From: Calliopsis andreniformis
Taxonomy: Eukaryota > Arthropoda > Insecta > Hymenoptera > Andrenidae
Direction: 5' to 3'
NCBI RefSeq assembly: GCF_051401765.1
Contig: NC_135071.1
Span: 11,882,961-11,946,960, forward strand
Length of the DNA stretch: 64,000 nt
The position numbers were made by a program, and so were the translations under genes. The notes under the pieces were generated by a model. It was not told where the DNA came from. It worked only from the letters and a program-made list of their open reading frames with translations, and made no database searches. Shown here piece after piece: positions 59,607-64,000 of the stretch. The number at the start of each line of letters is the position of its first letter. The first letter of the stretch is position 1.

Positions 59607-60892
59607 TCGCGGTTAGATCCACGGCTGTTCTTTCGCGGCCACGATTTTTACGCAGGTAAGAAGCCAGGGGAATGGGAGTCTTGTGTCTGGTTGTTTGGAA
59701 TGAGGTAGATTGGCACAGGGATTATTTGAGGCTTCTTGGGGAAAGTTTGTGGGTTTTAGTACACTCTGAAGCGTGTTTATGTAGTGTTGAGATGTCCAGC
59801 GTGGAGGAACTTGATCTTCAATTGGGAAATTAAGTGACTGTTGAATGACGAATTTTTGGGGTACTTATTGAGAGGTTTGGTGAGATATTGTTAATATGAG
59901 GTTTAGCAAAGTCTTAGGAATAGATACTTCTGTTGTAAGTTGTTTTACGGGCTGTCATGCATTCTATGTGAATGTCTATCTATTTTATTTCTAGGTTTAC
60001 ATTATCTTTTGTGTAGTAGGTACTTTTAATGTGAAGAATTATATTTCTTGATCGTTTGAACAGGTCTATTTAACGATCTTCGTGGACCAACTTGTGAGTC
60101 CTTGTACAAATTTATACGAAGTAGATGAAAATTAGTACTTTTAAATTTTGAATTTAATTCTCTGCTTTTAATAATATTTTAATGTACATATCTGGTATCA
60201 TTCTCCTCCGATTTTTATACATTTTTGCAAGATAATAATTCGTCGATTTATATTCATGGGTAACATCGGTTTAAATGTCTAATCAAGAGCTTCTATTAAT
60301 CTCGATGATAGCAGTATAATAATATACATACAAGCATATAACGCAATCTAAATTCCATGAATCTTCTCAAAGACAATTCTGTGATACTATCTTGTTCCGT
60401 GAGATGCCTATCCTCAGAAAATCCTAATTTAATTCGTGTAGCATTCGACAACAACCCCTTTAAACCTGTTCAACCGGTCCAGTGCCATCGCGAATAAATA
60501 AGGGTAGATTCCACGAGGAGAAACCCATTAATTAGCCCAGATCTTGTTGGAATATTTCATTCGATCGTGCAGGCAAGGAACTCTAACGAAACGTGTGTAA
60601 TAAGGTCGCAGCAGCAACGATAACCAGGCGTATAGAGAGTAAATCCTATCCTTTAAGCACCAACGTAATAATTAGCAACGCACCAACTGCATGAGTACAA
60701 TTTACATGTCCGCAATAGATATAACACAGCAGCTTCGAGCAAATAGGAGGTAGAGTTGCTGGAAGCCGAGTTATAATCGGAAATCATATTTTCCCTGCTA
60801 AGCTGGATCTCTGGCCATCTATGTAGCGACCGTCCTTGTGTATGTCGGCCGCGCATCAAGTAAGTCTCCACTCGCAAACGTACAACGAGAGA

Positions 60893-60966
<74 letters not shown>

Positions 60967-62527
60967 CAGACAGACACTCGAGAGCTTACCGGTGAGCTTT
61001 TCAACCTTATCCATAAAGGAGGTAAAATATTATTTCGAAGCCTTTAAAGACACCGCAACGGTGTTTTTCTTTCCGAGGTAGTCGCTGGAATCCCTCTCGC
61101 GTGCACGCCACCAAAGGTACTATTATTTTAGAGAAATTGTAAAGAGATCTGCTCGGTTTACTTCTCGAAGCTTGAAAATGTAGATAGCGACGCTCCAGTT
61201 TGCAAAGTCGCTTATCGGGAACAAGGAAGGCTCCTTCTGGGGGCACCGAAGCCAGTTTCGCGAACGCCCGTGTAACAAGTGCAGTCTGTCATACAGAAGC
61301 GTATCTGCTGTGTCTCTTGATGGGATTAATCTGACGTATAGGAGGATACATTCTTAGTGATCGAAGACTCGTTCGAGAAGAGCTTTAATAATTGATTGAC
61401 TTCGAAAATATAGTACTTCGTGTTTTCTGATACTTGGAACATAATTTTTTCATAGATGTGGTTTGATATAAAATGGACAATCTATTTACAACACGTCTGT
61501 TCTCAGTGTCGACCATAATCAGCATCACTTTTGTATGACAGAGAGTACGTTATCCATGCAATCATTGCTTTCTCATTTAGTAAGACTAAACCGAGCAACG
61601 TTCTAACGACTAACTTCAGCTCACCAGCATGAAACATTTTACCTCCTTTCCATTCACGTTTCATCTGAACTACTAGGTTGTTACAAATGAAATGGCCGTT
61701 TTAAAATCTTTACTGTAAATGTTCTTTGATATGTAATATATGCTTCATCAAACGAAATAGCTTGCATCAACTTCAGTACACTTTCCCTATTGTAGCATTA
61801 ATACGCTAATACGTTCTTGAAAGAAATTAAGAGGATGCATATTTTTGTAGGCTTTTTCTCAAAACACAAAAAAGTGTCTAAATGCTTCAAAAAATGGTAG
61901 TCTGTGAGTGACAGGTTGGGAAAGTAAAGGTGGCGGTGAATTTCGTATTGAAGTTCAGGTAATCAATTATATCATGTAAGACTCACTTATCTAATTTTTT
62001 CACTTTCTCTATACCTTAGATGTCACCAAACTATTGCATAACGCACATTAAGCTTCTAAGCAATTTCTCGTACACTTTAACACATGACAGAGTCCATTAG
62101 AGCTTTTACCTTGCTTATAATTTCTTCTGGTCAAACACACGGATTCCTATTTCCCTGTCAAAATTTTTCAAACCAACGCTATCATGTTCTCTCACCCGCG
62201 TCATTTACACCAACTCTCAGATTAGATTAATACTATAAATAGTTCCCACTGAATTGTAACCAAGTTTGAGCCCGTGCAAAAAAAGAACACGTATTCTCCG
62301 CGCGTCTATAGTTTCTTCTGACTTCTATTTATTCTGATACTATATTTTCTAGAGCTAACCTCAAGCTTTAAACTGATACGTCACAAGTGTCATCTGATCT
62401 CACTTTTAACTATCAAACTCTAAACATCTGTTCCCCTGTTCTGAAACCGGCCGCTTCATGTGCAACAACCTAACGCTAACACGACCTCCGCAGCTGGATT
62501 CCCAACGCCTAACAATGCCTGTTGCAG
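59607..62527 (+). other. Last intron (distal part)
   Basis: This is phase-0 intron. It opens with a strong unused-looking donor at 59656 and holds a 75-bp (GA)n tract at 60887-60961. The rest is AT-rich with no exon seen. The acceptor of the final exon is acaatgcctgttgcag. Confidence 0.8.
60887..60961. repeat. (GA)n microsatellite, about 75 bp
   Basis: It is an almost pure GA/TC dinucleotide repeat with a single GT interruption near 60898. It generates spurious Arg-Glu and Ser-Leu open frames on the two strands. GA repeats are targets for GAGA-type zinc-finger proteins in insects (established in Drosophila) and are length-variable. Confidence 0.97.
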
Positions 62528-63271
62528 ACCGACAGCCTATACAACTATAAAGAACACTATCAGCAGCAGCACCGGCAGGAAATGCAGCAGTACAGCTACC
62601 CGTTACCGAGCAACAGTTCCAGCCAACTAACACTGCCACTAACGCGCAGCCTCTACCATTCCTCGATAGTTAGCCCCTTGCAGACCTCTTTCGTTCACGC
62701 TAACAACCGTCCGTCCGCCGTGACGCACCACGAGACCGTCAATCACCTGTCCGCGGTGCATCCGGACGAGGAGCAGCAGAACTATACGAACCACGACGCG
62801 CGACAGTCGCGTCGCCACGCCAGTCGTGGAACCGAAAGGGGCCAAAAGTACAGGAAGCACAAAAGGAGCGACCGCAAGCAGAAGCAGCGGCGTGGCGACG
62901 CGAGGAGGTCCGACGCGTACAACTCGCCCTCCTGCGAGACCAGCTTCCACCAGGTCCAGGAGCTCGGCATACCCGAGACCTATAAAATCTCGTACCCCCA
63001 TTACTACGAGGACGACATCGCGGAGTGTCCTACCGATTATCACAGGCCGAATCCCCCCAGCTCGCGTCAGCAGGTCTGGGACGGGGGGAGACAGTCGAAC
63101 CGCTGTCCTGGCGAGAGCACGCATTACGCGGACCCAGGGGACGCGAAGAACCGCAACAAATCTAAAAGACTGTCGTCGAGTCTCGGTGACGGACGGTCGC
63201 CGTCCGCGCCGACGATAATGCAGTACGCCCAGCTGCACTTCCGGGACGTCGGTCAGGAGATCGATGTCTAA
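62528..63271 (+). CDS. Ig-superfamily receptor, last exon: C-terminal tail
   Basis: It is phase 0 in after tgcctgttgcag, with 247 codons and TAA at 63269-63271. It starts TDSLYNYKEHYQQQHRQEMQ. The tail is Tyr-, Gln- and His-rich, then very basic (GQKYRKHKRSDRKQKQRR, NLS-like), then acidic/tyrosine-rich (PHYYEDDIAECP). The end is TIMQYAQLHFRDVGQEIDV. YAQL resembles inhibitory-type YxxL phosphotyrosine motifs, although Met rather than Ile/Val/Leu/Ser sits two before Tyr. EIDV is a type II PDZ ligand (hydrophobic at 0 and -2). An antisense frame of 199 codons over the same bases is a composition shadow. Confidence 0.95.
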   Translation, partial: TDSLYNYKEHYQQQHRQEMQQYSYPLPSNSSSQLTLPLTRSLYHSSIVSPLQTSFVHANNRPSAVTHHETVNHLSAVHPDEEQQNYTNHDARQSRRHASRGTERGQKYRKHKRSDRKQKQRRGDARRSDAYNSPSCETSFHQVQELGIPETYKISYPHYYEDDIAECPTDYHRPNPPSSRQQVWDGGRQSNRCPGESTHYADPGDAKNRNKSKRLSSSLGDGRSPSAPTIMQYAQLHFRDVGQEIDV

Positions 63272-64000
63272 AAGGTCAGTGGACGCCGAAGGAAGCCACG
63301 AGGTCCGCGTGAACCTCTACGCTTGGTGCGCTCCGCTGACAAGATGAGCCCTGAAACCAATAGGTCTGTGTTGTTGCCAAGACTCATCATGCCAGCGGAG
63401 CACTGTAATCTGGACGGTGCGATTTTTTGATCGATTTTGTAATTTTACCGAGTCGATAATAAGGCAGCGTTCATACGATATCGTGTCTTCACTGAAATTC
63501 AACTTTCACACGTATTGGGATTTGACGTAAATGCTAGGATGTCTGTTGACAGAAATGGAAAACGTTATTCAGACTGCATTGAGAATATGTTTTCCTTGAA
63601 TAATGTTTTTATATGAAGGATTTGTCTTCGCCTAAGGAGGGATTTCTTCGATTTTAATTAACATTTTCATGTTACTTAAGATAATTACGTGTATTTCGCT
63701 GTCACTGCAGCGTTATTTGTCGTCACATTTTGTATATATTAGTTAAGCCTTGACACCATGTCAAATTCCAGTGTCCACTTCCTCCTGTTTGCTTGTTTAA
63801 TTTCTTGTGTGAACGCTACCTTCAATAATTACGGATTCGATAGAATTAGTGAATTGGTCGAAGAACTGCATCATCTGAACTAGCTGCTAAAAGTGTTCCT
63901 GGTCGTGGTGGGACAGATGCTTTTGTTTAGACTATAGGAGTAGAAAGAGAAAGGATTCTTATGAGGCATTATTCCAAAATTTCAGTTTGTGATTTTGATG
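63272..64000 (+). other. 3' untranslated region (start)
   Basis: There is no coding after the stop codon. No AATAAA polyadenylation signal is visible before the window ends, so the 3' UTR probably continues. A 78-nt inverted repeat lies at 63326-63403. Confidence 0.7.
63326..63403 (+). other. 3' UTR hairpin (pre-miRNA-sized inverted repeat)
   Basis: The arm 63326-63348 pairs with 63383-63403 for about 19 base pairs with one 2-nt bulge and two mismatches. The core is CTCCGCTG with CAGCGGAG, then GATGAG with CTCATC. The loop is about 34 nt. It begins 55 nt after the stop codon. CUUGG just before the 5' arm is complementary to CCAAG in the loop, so a pseudoknot is possible. It could be a cis-regulatory RNA element, a small-RNA precursor or chance. 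I recognise no known miRNA in it. Confidence 0.55.

Noticed and set aside
60836..61081. Open frame with a long Arg-Glu repeat
   Set aside because: It arises purely from the (GA)n microsatellite.
62639..63238. 199-codon antisense open frame under the last exon
   Set aside because: It is a shadow of the strongly coding plus-strand exon, whose splice phase, motifs and stop position fit the gene. The antisense peptide is low-complexity Val/Arg/Leu.

Overview
The window is a piece of an insect nuclear genome. Introns are AT-rich and several kb long, with GC-richer CpG-containing islands inside them. There are many short inverted-repeat transposon remnants, and splice sites follow the GTAAGT/GTGAGT consensus. 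This style fits Hymenoptera (ant, bee, wasp or sawfly) best, but the order is inferred from composition only.

Almost the whole window is one large plus-strand gene that begins upstream of base 1. I could chain 16 exons with compatible reading-frame phase from 2535 to the stop codon at 63269-63271, giving about 1,380 in-window residues in the longest form. The product is a single-pass type I membrane protein of the immunoglobulin superfamily, of the nephrin/SYG-2/Neph/sidestep style. The signal peptide, and probably one or more N-terminal Ig domains, lie upstream of the window.

Layout: (i) 2535-29111 encodes seven C2-type Ig domains. The first two are each split between two exons, and the next five are single phase 1-1 exons. 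All carry Asn-X-Ser/Thr glycosylation sites and three carry extra cysteines. (ii) 31457-31474 is a candidate 18-nt microexon. (iii) 33461-33601 encodes the stalk, one hydrophobic helix and a basic stop-transfer sequence. No fibronectin III domain lies between the last Ig and the membrane, unlike SNS/Hibris, Echinoid, Turtle or Sidestep. (iv) 36779-63271 encodes a long cytoplasmic tail with optional-looking modules: a 37-nt plus 410-nt exon pair, a 122-nt exon with a YEN motif, a 552-nt phase 0-0 exon that can also read through to its own stop, and a last exon ending in a YAQLHF motif and a C-terminal EIDV.

The rest is intron. It holds at least five inverted-repeat (MITE or foldback) elements plus a degenerate sixth, a (GA)n microsatellite of about 75 bp at 60887-60961, AT-rich low-complexity repeats, small tandem duplications and several GC-richer islands that may be enhancers. 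No tRNA, rRNA, CRISPR array or second protein gene was found. I found no clearly new biological system. The most interesting signals are the predicted splicing logic of the cytoplasmic tail (microexon, four-base tandem acceptor coupled to a frame-shifting exon pair, dual C terminus) and the signalling motifs carried by those optional exons.
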